Source: Pseudevernia furfuracea
Taxonomy: Eukaryota; Ascomycota; Lecanoromycetes; Lecanorales; Parmeliaceae
Reading direction: 5' to 3'
Assembly: GCA_022315425.1 (NCBI GenBank)
Contig: JAIUPT010000020.1
Location: 1,178,001-1,242,000 of the forward strand
Length of the DNA: 64,000 nt
Shown here: piece after piece, positions 10,824-22,853 of the stretch
Layout: every line of letters begins with the position of its first letter
Numbering within the stretch: position 1 is the stretch's first letter
The notes under the pieces: generated by a model
What the model saw: only the letters and a program-made list of their open reading frames with translations
The model's database searches: none
Told to the model about the DNA's origin: nothing
Made by a program: the position numbers and the translations under genes

Positions 10824-11818
10824 TCAATCTGCGAGCCTGTTGCATTATTAGTCTATTGTTCTCCCAAGTCTAAGGCCTGGAATCATGACTCACCTATAAC
10901 TAACAAGCGTATCTACCCGATGATTGCTCGTGCTGAAACTCCTCAATTGCACCTTCTCCCCATTTTCAATCTCCTTGGCGTCGCTATCTCCCCATTCCAT
11001 CGGCACTTCTGAGTCCGCGTCTGCGTAGACTAGGACATTGAATGTGCAATTCCCGGCATCGAGCTGTGGAAGAAAGGTCACAGAGGCTGTGATTTGGCGG
11101 AAGATAGATTGGATTTCAAGCTGGATCTCTTTCTCCGTCTTCTCTGGGGCTGGTTCCGGGGTATCTCTGTACTCGAGGTTAGGAAGAAAGATGGCACAGC
11201 TGGAACACAAAGAGAGGCTTGCATTGGCGCAGCATTCTCCTTGTCAGGCGGCTTTGACGTGTCCTTGGCAGCCACCTTTTTAGAAGGCCTGTTGAATATC
11301 TGGACATCGAATTGCCATCGCTCAACATGTTCCCCAGTCTCCTTGCTCGTGATTACGACCACCAACTTCGAGATCTTGCCGCCTGTCATCCATTTATTGA
11401 GCTGGGACATGATCTTCTTGATGTATGCTTTGACTTGATCGTCGGAAGTGACAAGCATATTGAGTCCATACTTCTTGACACTAAGATAAAACATCAAGAT
11501 ACGTAAGTGAAGATGCGGTTTCAATACTCACGCTGTGAAATCCTCTGCAGGATATACTCCGCGTTGGAACCTGATGCTCATTAGATGCTGGAACAGCTCT
11601 GATCCTTCTTCATTACTTACAGAATGGTGTTTATAGAGTACTCAAACTATGCAAATCAGTGTGTTCAACACAGGAGGATTCCTGACCAACAAATTCGGCA
11701 ATGAGCTTGGAAGATCCTAACGTATCGATTAATATTTTGCGAGGGAGTTGGGACGTGCTAGAATCGAACCCTTCAACGACAGCTTATGCACTTTGGATTT
11801 GTCTTTCTCGGCAGACAT
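10824..11818 (-). CDS. MAD2: MAD2 spindle-assembly checkpoint HORMA protein
   Basis: HORMA-domain protein that binds Mad1 and Cdc20 and blocks the anaphase-promoting complex until kinetochores attach. Seven exons (11770-11818, 11691-11716, 11621-11646, 11532-11570, 11209-11480, 10894-11164, 10824-10836) give 231 residues. The start MSAEKDKSKVHKLSLKG matches the family N-terminus. The HORMA core follows: SSKLIAEFFEYSINTILFQRG, KYGLNMLVTSDD, LVVVITSKETGEHVERWQFDV, IFRQITASVTFLPQLD. The safety-belt C-terminus is LRSFSTSNHRVDTLVSYRLAD. A roughly 30-residue Pro/Lys insert after ERWQFDVQIF makes it longer than human MAD2. The intron at 11165-11208 (44 nt) must use the second AG of a CAGAG acceptor; the first gives a stop. 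Confidence 0.95.
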
Positions 11819-12106
11819 TGTGCTTCAAATTTGATCTCAAAGAAAATGGATGGTCATGGGAAGATTGTGCGAGGTCGATGTTTATTGAATTGGTTGATGG
11901 AGTAACCCTACTTTTAATTACCCAGAATTGCATAAGTTGTGGTGGAAACCTAAAAATACTAGTGAAGTGCGGAAATTTAGCCGCTTTCGCAACTTTTCAA
12001 AATTTCGAGACGAGTAGACCTCCGGACGAGCCAGAAGCATCAAATTTCGAACTGCATTTGTCCCAGGCTGCTCGATGTGAGATGAGAGCACGACTGTTGT
12101 GAACTA
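11819..12106. promoter_or_regulatory. 288-bp divergent promoter, MAD2 / GUF1
   Basis: Compact intergenic space separating two divergently read genes, so both promoters must lie here. An open plus-strand frame crossing it (11701-12102) runs antisense to MAD2 exons and is not taken as a gene. Confidence 0.55.
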
Positions 12107-14342
12107 ATGCGACCATGCCTTCAGCCAATCACTAAGGCTCCAGTTGCTATCCGTCAATTTTTCCGAGGATCGAAGCGCCCTTTGTTGCCTTTCAAGTCTT
12201 ATTCACTGACACGCCATGCTTCGTCATCGAGAATTGTTGGCAGCCTTGAGAAGAGGATATCGGAGATACCACTGGACCGATTTCGAAACTTCTGCATTGT
12301 CGCCCATGTCGACCATGGCAAGAGCACCCTCAGCGACCGGCTCCTCGAGCTCACGGGCACAATTGAACCCGGAGGCAAGAAGCAGTTCTTGGACAAGCTC
12401 GATGTTGAGCGCGAGCGCGGCATTACGGTGAAGGCGCAGACCTGCAGCATGCTGTACGATTACAAAGGGGAGGATTATCTACTACATCTGGTAGATACCC
12501 CGGGCCACGTGGATTTCCGTGCGGAAGTAACACGGTCATATGCGGCTTGTGGCGGAGCTTTGTTGCTGGTAGATGCTAGGTATGTACATCTCGGGATATA
12601 CTGTCAATTCTTTCTTGTCGCTATTAACATCATGAGACTTTTTGAAAGCAAGACAGAGAGTTGCGACCTCATCGCACTCTCTATGCCCGTCTTATGACCC
12701 TCAATAGTCTCCGTGAAGAGAAGTCTGACTCGTGAAAAATAGTCAAGGAGTTCAAGCCCAAACAGTGGCGAACTTCTACTTGGCATTCTCGCAAGGCCTG
12801 CAGTTGGTGCCCATCATCAACAAGATCGACCTCCAATCAGCCGAGCCGGAGCGAGCCCTAGAACAGATCCGGGATACCTTTGAGCTTGATCCTGAAAAGG
12901 CGGTCTTGGTTTCCGCCAGAACCGGCCTTCATGTGGAAAAAATACTCCCAGCTGTCATCGAGCAAATCCCAGCGTGAGTCCAATGTGGTTACCTGGAGGT
13001 GCAGGGTCTTACTGACTTTGCCAGACCCACCGGCGATCACCTCAAGCCTCTACGGATGTTATTGATCGATTCGTGGTATTCTACTTTTAAGGGAGTTGTC
13101 CTACTTGTCCGGCTCTTCGATGGCCAAGTCAAGGCAGGGGACCAAGTTGTTTCCCTTGTTACTGGCTTGAAATATATTGTTGGTGAAGTCGGCATCATTT
13201 ACGGGGAACAGACCCCCCAAACGGTGCTACGAGCCGGGCAGCTGGGTTACATTTTCTTCAATCCAGGGATGAAGCAGAGCTCCGAAGCCAAAGTCGGAGA
13301 TACGTATACTACCGTTGGTTCAGTGGTGGATCCCTTACCTGGCTTCGAAGAACCAAAGGCGATGGTCTTTGTTGCTGCTTTCCCAACGGATCAGAGCGAA
13401 TATACCCATCTAGAGGACAGTATAAATCAAATTGTCCTAAATGATCGGAGTGTTACCTTACAGAAAGAATATTCCGAAGCTCTAGGATCTGGGTGGCGAC
13501 TCGGATTTCTGGGAACACTCCATTGCTCAGTGTTCGAGGACAGGCTGCGGCAGGAGCATGGCGCAAGCATCATCATTACACCCCCCACAGTGCCGTTCAA
13601 AGTTATCTGGATCGACGGAAAAGAGGAGATTATCCGCAATCCCGCCGATTTCCCAGACACAAGTACCTACACTGCTCGGGTGGCTGAACTTCAAGAACCC
13701 TATGTCTTGGTCACTGTGACTCTGCCGGAAGAGTATTTGGGTAAAGTGATCGAGCTTTGTGAAGGCAACCGGGGCGAGCAGAAGGAACTCACCTTCTTTA
13801 CAGCAACGCAAGTCATTTTGAAGTACGACCTTCCTCTTGCTCATCTGGTTGATGATTTCTTTGGCAAGCTCAAAGGCATTACGAAGGGCTATGCCAGTCT
13901 CGATTACGAGGAATCGGCATGGCGCAAGAGCAACATAATCAAACTTCAACTGCTCGTCAACTCGAAGCCTGTGGATGCTGTCGCTCGCGTTGTTCACACC
14001 AGTCAGACCGAAAGACTGGGACGACAGTGGGTTGAGAAATTCAAGAAACACGTTGACCGCCAGATGTTTGAGGTCATCATACAGGCAGCAGCCGGAAGAC
14101 GAATTGTGGCCAGGGAGACAATCAAGCCGTTCCGGAAGGATGTTTTGGCCAAGCTGCACGCAGCTGATGTGAGCCGGCGAAGGAAGCTCTTGGAGAATCA
14201 GAAGGAGGGGAGAAAGAAGCTGAGAGGTATGTAGCAGTGAGCCCCATGGCTTCATATTCCACACTTGCTAACCACCATTTCCACAGCGGTCGGCAATATT
14301 GCAATTGACTCAAAGGCTTTCCAGGCATTTTTGGCCAAGTGA
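12107..14342 (+). CDS. GUF1: GUF1 mitochondrial translation factor (LepA/EF4 GTPase)
   Basis: Mitochondrial homologue of bacterial EF4/LepA, a ribosome-associated GTPase that supports translation under stress. Exons 12107-12579, 12743-12973, 13025-14226 and 14287-14342 encode 653 residues. The first 45 or so residues are Arg/Ser-rich with no acids, a mitochondrial presequence. GTPase motifs: AHVDHGKST (G1), RGITVKAQT (G2), DTPGHVDF (G3), N-K-I-D (G4). LepA signatures downstream: LGFLGTLHCSVFEDRL, KELTFF..TQVILKYDLPLAHLVDDF, and the C-terminal AGRRIVARETIKPFRKDVLAK. The last intron splits the final exon AVGNIAIDSKAFQAFLAK. All motifs intact. Confidence 0.97.
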
Positions 14343-14972
14343 AGATGACCCCCAGGTCTGAGGGGCGGGAGTGGCGCCCTCTGCTCACCCTTTGTAAGCT
14401 GGAAACCTCATCTGGGCCCTGGCGCTTTGGAAGGCGTATCTGCGAAACTTGCGGTCGAGGGACTATAGAATCACCTCGTCGTGAAATCTACCAATAGAGT
14501 ATGGTCAGTATGTAGGATAACTCTCATGGTGAGTTATAGTAGTGGTTGCTCAATTTTCACCGAGAAATACGTCACTGATAGGCTGCTTCTCACTACCTAG
14601 CCTGACTTTTCCAAAAGTTTTAGACCCGCCGAACCTGATGGAGGGGGACGAGGTATGGTCAGCCTCTGCCTCAGCCTCTGCCCTTGTCTTTGGATGTTTC
14701 AATATAGGCGAGATTTGTACATCATGCTACATGAGTAGATGAAATCTAGACCATCCAGAAGTCTACATTCGGAACCCAGCTCTTCTTCCACAGCTCCTGC
14801 GCCTTTTTCCTTGCCAATACGATCGCTTGCCCTCAATCTCGTTTTCGCTCTCAACAGCACTCCCGGAACGCTATCAAAGCTTTCCAGTCCGCCGCAGTCA
14901 TCCTCATCGTAAAGGCTATGCCCCTTCAACTGCACAAGCTACACCCCAGCTACACCCCTGACTGTCAAGTCT
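14343..14972. other. intergenic, GUF1 to secreted orphan
   Basis: Convergent 3' ends of two genes. Contains a 12-bp imperfect tandem (CAGCCTCTGCC repeated) near 14660-14690. No gene supported. Confidence 0.45.
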
Positions 14973-15731
14973 TTAACACGAAAGTACCGGATTAATCGGG
15001 CAAGCACAGAAAATCCCATTAAGGGCGTTTTCGATGATCCAACAGCGAGGGGGCAGCTGCGTAAACTCAAACTGAATGTTGAAATACTGGTTGGCATACC
15101 ACACATGCAGCCCGTCCACGTTTTCGTCGGTCGCGTCATAAGTTTCGCAACCGTTACCTGGCTGGACACTGAGACCGTCAGGGCCTGGTAAACCGAGTAA
15201 GGCGGCCTCGAAGTAGGTTATAGCTTTTGTATCATTGCAGCTGATTCGAAAATCCCCGTAACCCTTATAGCTGTCGCCATCTTGAGTGTACACATCGAGC
15301 TATAGAATAAGGTTCTCGTCAGTACGGGCTTTCGCGCGGTAAGTTTGGCACTACGAAGACAGCTTCTGGGCTAAAAATCCGGCGGCGGCGGGTAGCGGAG
15401 CGACTCACGGTCATGTTCTGAGTAAGATCAGCAGACTCATCTTGGATTACAGTATTTCGTGCGTGGAGTAGGAATCCGAAACTTCCAATGGCCATGTCGC
15501 CCCAGGGGCCTTTCCATGTTGTATTAATAGCACGCTCAGCCAGACGGGCGAGTTCGTCATCTGGAAAGCTCAGTCAGGAAAGACTAAATGCAAGAGGTTG
15601 CTTGCAGTATGAGATTTGAACGAACTTGTGCTTCTGCGAATGGAGACATCGACGGTACTTGGAGGGATTCTTAGGCTGTTGACTCCCACGCATAGAAGAC
15701 CTAGGGCGAGCGAAATGATGAAGATACCCAT
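14973..15731 (-). CDS. small secreted protein of unknown function
   Basis: I do not recognise a family. Exons 15626-15731, 15409-15560 and 14973-15299 join in frame to 194 residues. The start MGIFIISLALGLLCVGVNS is a clean signal peptide with probable cleavage near residue 19. The mature part has potential N-glycosylation sites (NTTW, NMT), about five cysteines (SCND, NGCETYD, PRCWIIE, CAC) and a motif WKGPWGDMAIGSFGF. The first intron uses a GTTCGT donor with a TTTCCAG acceptor; the others are canonical. A small, Cys-containing, glycosylatable secreted protein could be a cell-surface or effector-like protein, but that is inference from features only. Confidence 0.7.
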
Positions 15732-16461
15732 GGTCGACTTTTTCGAGGTTCAGAGGGCCTTGTCAGCGGTATTTGGGTGAAGGGATCGATTATGGCTAGA
15801 TTCTTGTAGAAAATGAGCAGTGACCGCATTCTTTATATCACGGCGCGAAGACTTGGATTTTGGCTCATCTCGTAGTTGCAATAACAAAGTATAATAACAC
15901 GAGGAATAATATGAGGAACATTCATTATTGATTGGGTTTTGGTGTATCAATGTTGTTGGAAAACTGGATGCTCGTATTGTTGGATATCGGAGTTTTTCAA
16001 AGTAAGGTACCTTAGTTAGGCTTTCTATCACGGCTCATCAGTAGTGGGGCCTCAATATCAGTCTTATAACTTGATCAGACCAGGGTGTGAAATCGCCCCG
16101 CCGAAAGGCGGGGCTAGGCTGGGGCGGGGCGATTTCACACCCTGGATCATCAGACTTTCCATGATGAAGATGCTTGAAAAGGCCAAGCATCCGAGAGCCG
16201 GATAAGTAGTTCTCCCGAGTCCCCTGGTCCCCTAGTCGAAAGTCAAGCGTCAGAGCCAAGACTGAGACGAGGTCAGGGTACGCAAATCGTTTTGCAGGGA
16301 TCCCCACTACCGCCAAAAGTCGATGCTGTGACTCGAAGCTCAAGAACCATTCCCATCCATGCCATTACAACCCCATATAGCCTAAGCAACACTGATGCAT
16401 ACCCATCCTCATCTCAATCTCCTGCCCTTGCACAATCCGGGGTAGTCATCCACTTGCAACC
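15732..16461. other. divergent intergenic region with mini-element, secreted orphan / RPC1
   Basis: Both neighbouring genes start at its edges. The notable content is the 64-bp foldback at 16081-16144. The open frames inside it show no domain. Confidence 0.5.
16081..16144. mobile_element. 64-bp foldback with hAT-like termini (solo mini-MITE candidate)
   Basis: Twenty-base perfect terminal inverted repeats (16081-16100 and 16125-16144, beginning CAGGGTGTGAAAT) flank 24 bp. Termini opening with CAGGG followed by GC-rich subterminal sequence are typical of hAT transposons. The left 8 bp outside are GATCAGAC; the right flank reads GATC-ATC-AGAC, the same 8 bp interrupted by ATC, as an aged 8-bp target duplication would look. 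A second hairpin (CCCCGCC-GAAA-GGCGGGG, 16096-16113) nests inside. No transposase present. Confidence 0.55.
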
Positions 16462-19400
16462 ATGGCTACTGCCATTGAGTCTGTGAAGGAGCAGTTGGTC
16501 GACACACTTCCCAAACGAATCAAAGAGCTCAGGTTTGGAGTCGCGTAAGCCGCCCAAACCAATAGGTATATTTAATACTAAGTTAGCTCCTAGCTCAAGC
16601 CAGGACATAGTGAACCAAGGTGTCGTCGAAGTATGCGATCGAGCGCTGTATGATCTAGCTCGAGAACGAGCCCCTGCGGCAAATGGCCCTCTCGACCCTC
16701 TTATGGGCCTATCCGGCAAGGTTGGATGCTGTCAGACATGTGGAGAGCCCATGCAAAAATGCAATGGTCACTTCGGATATGTCAAGCTCGCACTTCCCGC
16801 GCTGCACATCGGCTACCTCAAGAAAATCATCATGGTTCTACAAGATATCTGCAAAGTACATGTCGTACCCAAATGGAAAGATGCGAGGACTGATAGATAG
16901 TAGGCGTGTGCCCGAACGCTGCTTGAGGAGCAGGATCGCCGAGCTTTCCTTCGGGACCTGCGGAGACCAAATATCGATAACTTGCGGAAGGCTCAGATTA
17001 GTAAGAAAGTCAATGAGCAATGCCGGAAGACCAGATCCTGTCACTACTGCGGTGAGATCAATGGACGGGTCAAGAAGGCTGGGACCCATCCCTTGAGGAT
17101 AATCCACGAACAATTCAGCCACTTCGATAATTCCAAAGCCCAGAAGAAAACACCACCACCTGCCAAGATTGCATTTGAAAAATCGTTTGAAGCTGCTCGA
17201 AAAGTAGCCGAGGGCGTCGGCAGGAATTTCATGAAAGCTGCAGACGACTTAAATCCCCTGCGGGTCCTCAATCTTTTCAAGAGGATCAGTGCATCAGATT
17301 GCGAGCTTCTAGGTATGAATCCTGCAGAGGGCAGACCCGAAATGTACATATGGCAATACTTTCCGACTTCGCCGGTCTGCATCAGGCCTTCAGTCCCGCA
17401 AGATGGCGCTACTACAGAGGACGATCTCACATCCAAAATATCTGATATCGTGCACATCAATACACTCCTCGGCGAGGGAATTGTGACGGGTCAGCCAGTG
17501 GGAACGATCATGGAGCAGTGGGACTTTCTGCAACTCCAACTCGCGATGATAGTCAACAGCGAAGCTCCCGGCGTTCAGCCCCCACAGACTTATGCAGTGC
17601 CCATTCGAGGTTATTGCCAGCGGCTAAAAGGCAAGCAAGGTCGATTCCGAGGAAACTTATCTGGCAAGCGTGTGGACTATTCTGGTCGTACAGTTATCTC
17701 CCCAGACCCAAATCTTGGAATCGACGAGGTCGCTATCCCTGAGCTTGTTGCGAAGAACCTTACATACCCTGAAAAAGCTTCCCAGTACAACATATCGAAG
17801 CTGCGAGAGCGCGTGAGAAATGGGCCAAGCAAGTGGCCTGGAGCCAACTACATATGGAAGAAGAACACAGATATCAAACAATATTTAAAGTACGGCAGAC
17901 TAAGTGTCCATGCAGACAACCTCAAAATCGGCGATGTCGTCGACCGACACCTTATAGATGGTGATATTGTACTATTTAACCGCCAGCCGTCTCTGCACAA
18001 GCTCAGCATACTCAGCCATTACGTCAAGGTCAGACCACATCGAACTTTCCGCCTCAATGAGTGCGTATGCAATCCGTATAACGCAGATTTCGACGGAGAC
18101 GAGATGAACTTGCATGTACCGCAGACGGAAGAGGCTCGTACGGAAGCGATCGAGTTAATGGGAGTCAAGCATAACCTAGCAACACCCAAGAATGGAGAAC
18201 CTATCATTTCTGCTATTCAGGATTTCATTACTGCCTCATATCTGCTCAGCAACAAGGACAACTTCTACGACCGAAAATCGTTCACGAACATTTGCTTGTA
18301 CATGGTTGAAGGAAACATGCAGATTGATTTGCCGCCGCCAACTATTTTGAAACCAGTAATGCTCTGGACTGGAAAACAGGTCTTCAACGTGATGATGCGT
18401 CCCAACAAGGACTGCGAGGTCCAAGTGAACTTGGATGCAGCGTGTCGACAGTTTCGGGTGACGCCTGGAGTAGCTCGCGACTTGAACGAGAATGACAGCT
18501 GGCTTTGCATACGCAACTCGGAGATCATGTGTGGTGTTATGGATAAATCGACTATTGGCTCAGGGAAGAAGGATTCGGTCTTCTATGTGATAATGAGAGA
18601 CTTTGGCCCGGACGCTGCCGTACAAGCCATGAACCGCCTGGCAAGACTTTCGGCTCGCTGGCTTACAAATCAGGGTTTCTCGATCGGTATTGGCGACGTC
18701 TATCCCGGGGAAAAGCTTACAAAATTGAAGAAAATGCTTGTTGAAAGGGCTTATGCTGAATGTGATGCGCTTATCGAACGATTCAAATATGGTAATCTTA
18801 CAAAAGCCGCCGGTTGCGATGAGGAACAGACAATGGAAAATTCGATTTCGGGAATCTTGAGCAAGGTTCGACAACAGGCTGGAGAGCATTGTTTTGCAGA
18901 GCTTAGCAGGTGGAATTCACCCATGATCATGGCCACCTCAGGATCGAAAGGCTCCAACATCAACGTCTCGCAGATGGTAGCCGTTGTGGGACAGCAAATC
19001 ATTGGTGGCAAACGTGTCACAGATGGGTTTCAAGATCGAAGCCTTCCTCATTTCCCAAAGAACGCCCGCCAGCCGCCCTCAAAGGGATTTGTACGAAACA
19101 GTTTCTTCTCAGGCTTGACCCCTTCAGAATTTTTGTTTCACGCCATATCCGGTAGAGAAGGTCTAGTAGACACTGCCGTCAAGACTGCTGAGACCGGTTA
19201 TATGTCTCGAAGGTTGATGAAGTCACTTGAGGACTTGTCGACGAGATACGACGACACTGTGCGCAATTCATCTTCGAATGTTGTCCAATTCCAATTCGGA
19301 GACGACAAGCTTGATCCCCTTGATATGGAGGGTAAAGCGAAGCCGGTACATTTTGAAAGGACCTTTACCCATGCCGAGGTCGGTTGCTTTCTCTCTCTGA

Positions 19401-21086
19401 CTCGATCTGTGCTAGATACTAACCTCAACATAAGGCCACAACTTGGGATAACAGAGACCGAACTCTACTGCCTTGGGAGATAATATCTGTGTGCAGTGAC
19501 GAACTACAACAACGCCGAACAAATTTGTCACGCAAGTCTCTGATGGGAGAGGATTTGGACTACCATGATCGAAGCATTGCCGCCATCGATGACAAAGAGA
19601 GTGCTCGAGATTTTCTGCAGTCTATCGAAGACTTTATGTTCAGAAAAGCGCATGAGCTAGCGGCGGTACGCAAGCGACTGGGGGTGCCCGAGGGTCTTCA
19701 GAAAAACCACTGGCCTCAATCTAGTCTCTCACAGACTGAAAGTAAGTTCTGGGATGCTTCTTACCCAAAGCGAGGCTGATCTAGCTTAGTGAAAGAAGCC
19801 AAGGAATACGCGGAGCGTACTGCAAAGATATCAAGACCCACCCTGATAGCGTTCATTGAGGCATGTTTGGGAAAGTACGATAAAGCCAAGGTGGAGCCAG
19901 GATCCGCGGTAGGAGCCGTCGCTGCGCAGTCAATTGGCGAGCCTGGAACGCAAATGACTCTGAAAACTTTCCATTTTGCTGGTGTGGCCGGCATGAGCAT
20001 CACACAAGGCGTTCCGCGAATCAAAGAAATCATCAATGCCTCAAGAACTATTAGTACGCCTGTCATCAGCTGCGATCTTTACAGTAAGGATAGTATCACT
20101 GCCGCCCGCGTGGTGAAGGGCCGCATAGAACAGACATTCATTAAAGACGTATGCGGCTGTCAAATGTCTAATCATACGCTTGTCAAACGCTGACAGTCAC
20201 GCAGATCATCTACTGGGTCGAAGATAGCTGGTATCCTCAAGGCGTCTTTGTAACCTTGAAGCTAGATCTCGAAACAATAGGCCGTTTACAATTAGACATC
20301 ACTGCTCGAGACATCACCAACGCGATCATGAGGCAGAAGAAACTCAAGCTCAACCATCACAATATCAGATGTTACAAGGACTACATCCGCATTGAAATCC
20401 AAGCTCTAGACAAGTATAAGCGCGGCACCAAGAACACTACCGTCAAAGCTACCGCCAAAGAAGACACCGAGCTCTTCCTCCGTACGCAATCGGTCAAGCG
20501 CATCCTTCCCAACATCCCCATTCGTGGATACCCTGAGGCTTCCCGCGCTATCATCAAGACTGACGACCACGGCAAGAATGCACTGTTGGTCGAAGGTTAT
20601 GGTCTCCGCAGTTGCATGACGACTCAAGGGGTGAATGGACTTGCCACTAGGACGAACTCCGTCCTGGAAATGCGCGACGTCCTCGGTATTGAAGCGGCGC
20701 GAAAAACCATCATCGATGAAATCAGCCTCGTGATGGGCGACATGGACATTGACCCGCGGCACATGCAGCTGCTCGCTGATGTTATGACCTACAAAGGCGA
20801 GGTGCTGGGCATAACGCGTTTCGGGTTGAGCAAGATGAGAGATAGCGTGCTACAGCTTGCCAGTTTCGAGAAGACGCCAGATCACTTGTTTGAGGCGGCA
20901 TGGCATATGAAGAGGGATAAGATCGAAGGGGTCAGCGAGTGTATCATCATGGGGCAGAGTATGAGTCAGGGAACGGGAGCTTTCAAGGTGGTGAGGAAGT
21001 TGAATCTCCGAGAGGGTGTTGTTGGCAAGAAACCCACAGTCTTCGAGGATGCTTGGGGGGAGGCGAGGCCGAGACGAAAACGATGA
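16462..21086 (+). CDS. RPC1: RNA polymerase III largest subunit RPC1 (RPO31)
   Basis: Catalytic beta-prime-like subunit of the polymerase that makes tRNA, 5S and other small RNAs. Exons 16462-16544, 16594-16855, 16904-19378, 19435-19741, 19790-20148 and 20205-21086 encode 1455 residues, matching yeast Rpo31. Signatures: N-terminal zinc-binding CCQTCGEPMQKCNGHFG, second CHYCG, the clamp and RFRGNLSGKRVDYSGRTVISPDPNL, the invariant catalytic NADFDGDEMNLHVPQ with its three Asp, the bridge/trigger regions (GAVAAQSIGEPGTQMTLKTFH), and the C-terminal LALVMGD-type cleft segment. Introns are 48-56 nt. The second uses TAG|GCG to restore CKACARTLLEEQDRRAF. Confidence 0.98.
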
Positions 21087-21970
21087 ACCATGTGCGATGG
21101 TAGAATCATGCGCTACGACCTACATATGCGTTGAGGTGGACATTGTGCTGCATAGCGACTGCATGGCATGGGCTGTAGATACCATAGAATATGAAAAGCT
21201 GCGTTTGCTTAGAGGCATTCTGTTTAATCTCATGAGCTGTGTACCGTCGATGTTGACAAGCAACGTTCAGTCAAACTGTCGTCTGGTAAGTCCGCGGCAC
21301 TCTCCATCGATGCAACGGATTTGGAGACTGGGGTCCAACATTCGAATTAGTTTCGCCGTGGGCTCCCATCAAAACACCAGAAACCTCATTGAACAAACCC
21401 CGAATCCCTATCGAGGGGGTTCTGCAAGGGTAAAAAGTTCCCCGACAAAAAGATGCCGTCAGTCAGAAACCGTAAAATGCTTCACCTCCCGGCTGCGGAT
21501 TTCAGGAAGCAAGCCAATGCCAGCCGAAGCCCTCCGCCGTGAGGTTTTGAAACGAACGGGCTCAAAAAGCCATCGAGGGGAGAAAAAATGCCAACCGGGT
21601 TAACTCCGAGACCGCGTCACAAGGTTGCCGCTGAGCTTCGCCCATGTTGTTTGTTTGTTCCAACTCGAGAGCGCGTGGGCAAATAAGTAGATACTTTTGA
21701 GGGGGAAGGCGGCGCGTACTTAAGGGTCGCATTTTTACTTGCAAAAAAGTCCCACGAGCTCAGGCTTCGGATCCTGGAAATCCATCGTCTTTTTGTCCAT
21801 TGGGCGTTTCCGCGCTCTTTTGAGTACGGAGGCCAGGGAGGTCACGGGAGACCACGGGCCGAAGCTGAGTGCAGCGGTGTAGGTCGTTTGCACCCGCTCG
21901 CTTTTGGGAAGGGCGGCGTGCGTTATCCAAGGGGCCGGTCGAGTGGTGCCTGGAGCATGCCCCTGGGGGA
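21087..21970. other. intergenic, RPC1 to BTB relic 1
   Basis: Downstream of RPC1. Open frames on both strands lack domains; the minus-strand frames past the BTB relic stop (21735-21960) look like read-through of dead sequence. Confidence 0.45.
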
Positions 21971-22480
21971 TTAATTGCCCAGAAAGGAAATGTCGTATTC
22001 GTCGGCCGTGGCATACATGCGTGCATTTTGAAGTCTGGCTTGTTGTCGCCGCCGACGGTGTCGTCGTAGCTGCAGGTATAGCAAGCTTGGAGCACCTCTC
22101 GCACCAGAGCGGGATCGTCTTCCTTCGGCTCAATGACATGACATGGGAAATGCCTTGCTGCGGCCAGTGTCAGCAGGCAGTGTAGTGGGTGATGGTAGCG
22201 TGAGGAGTACCTGAAATCCGTCTTTGCACGCATTTGTGAAGAGAGTTGAGCGGGGACATGGTACCGCGCGGTGTGCTTTCCACTCCTGGTCCGCAAACTT
22301 GACCGTGAGGTCGGAGTAGTTGCCAGGGTCAAATAGCCTTGGGAGGGGCAGATGGCTTGGTTAGGGTCAAAACGAGGATGCGACCTACCCTGCAAGGCCG
22401 TCAACAATCTGGGTCTGAGCTGTAACTTTGGCATCTGTTATAGGATCCGTCGCGTCTGGCTTCTTCGTTTGGTCTGACAT
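21971..22480 (-). pseudogene. BTB/POZ-domain gene, truncated and frame-broken (relic 1)
   Basis: The start MSDQTKKPDATDP leads through a spliced segment into LFDPGNYSDLTVKFADQEWKAH and a Cys/Phe-rich stretch, the beta-strand/helix start of a fungal BTB domain. A second part reads HFPCHVIEPKEDDPALVREVLQACYTCSYDD. The next conserved block (YATADEYDISFLGN, the usual HARVYALADKY region) is in a different frame, so one base has been gained or lost near 22000-22030, and a TAA follows at once at 21971-21973. BTB proteins normally continue some 100 residues further; nothing resembling that is seen. The role of the intact ancestor is unknown. Confidence 0.6.
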
Positions 22481-22853
22481 TTCGAGAATGTTGCGAGATG
22501 GGTTTACTGTCGAAGTGATCCCAAGGGTGGATTTGATAGGCGTGTATCAATGTTGAAGGAGTACCAAGGAAGGTCAACAACCGCACTAATGCAATCATGA
22601 AAGGAGTTCACCTTGAAAAGTGAAGGTATTGAGATTCCCTACATACTTGGTGGTGTTGATTGATCTTGACAATGGCCAGGCAGGGGCGAATCTAATATGA
22701 TATTTTATATTCAAAGGGTTCTCTCCTCTCTTCTGGAAAGATCAGAGTGCTTGCTAATGGTAGGTGAATTTTCAGCAAGCATCGAATTAACAGGTAACAA
22801 GATGCCTATAGTTTCGAGCCGAGAGACACGTCACGGCGGTAGCCAGAGTCCTA

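Noticed and set aside
11761..11775. GGTTCGATTC on the minus strand, resembling a tRNA B box
   Set aside because: It spans the GTTCGA donor of MAD2 intron 1 and no T-stem or acceptor pairing exists around it.
11701..12102. 133-residue plus-strand frame before GUF1
   Set aside because: Runs antisense over MAD2 exons 1-2 and its promoter; no family resemblance.
13527..14264. 245-residue minus-strand frame
   Set aside because: Antisense to the conserved C-terminal half of GUF1, with no domain of its own.
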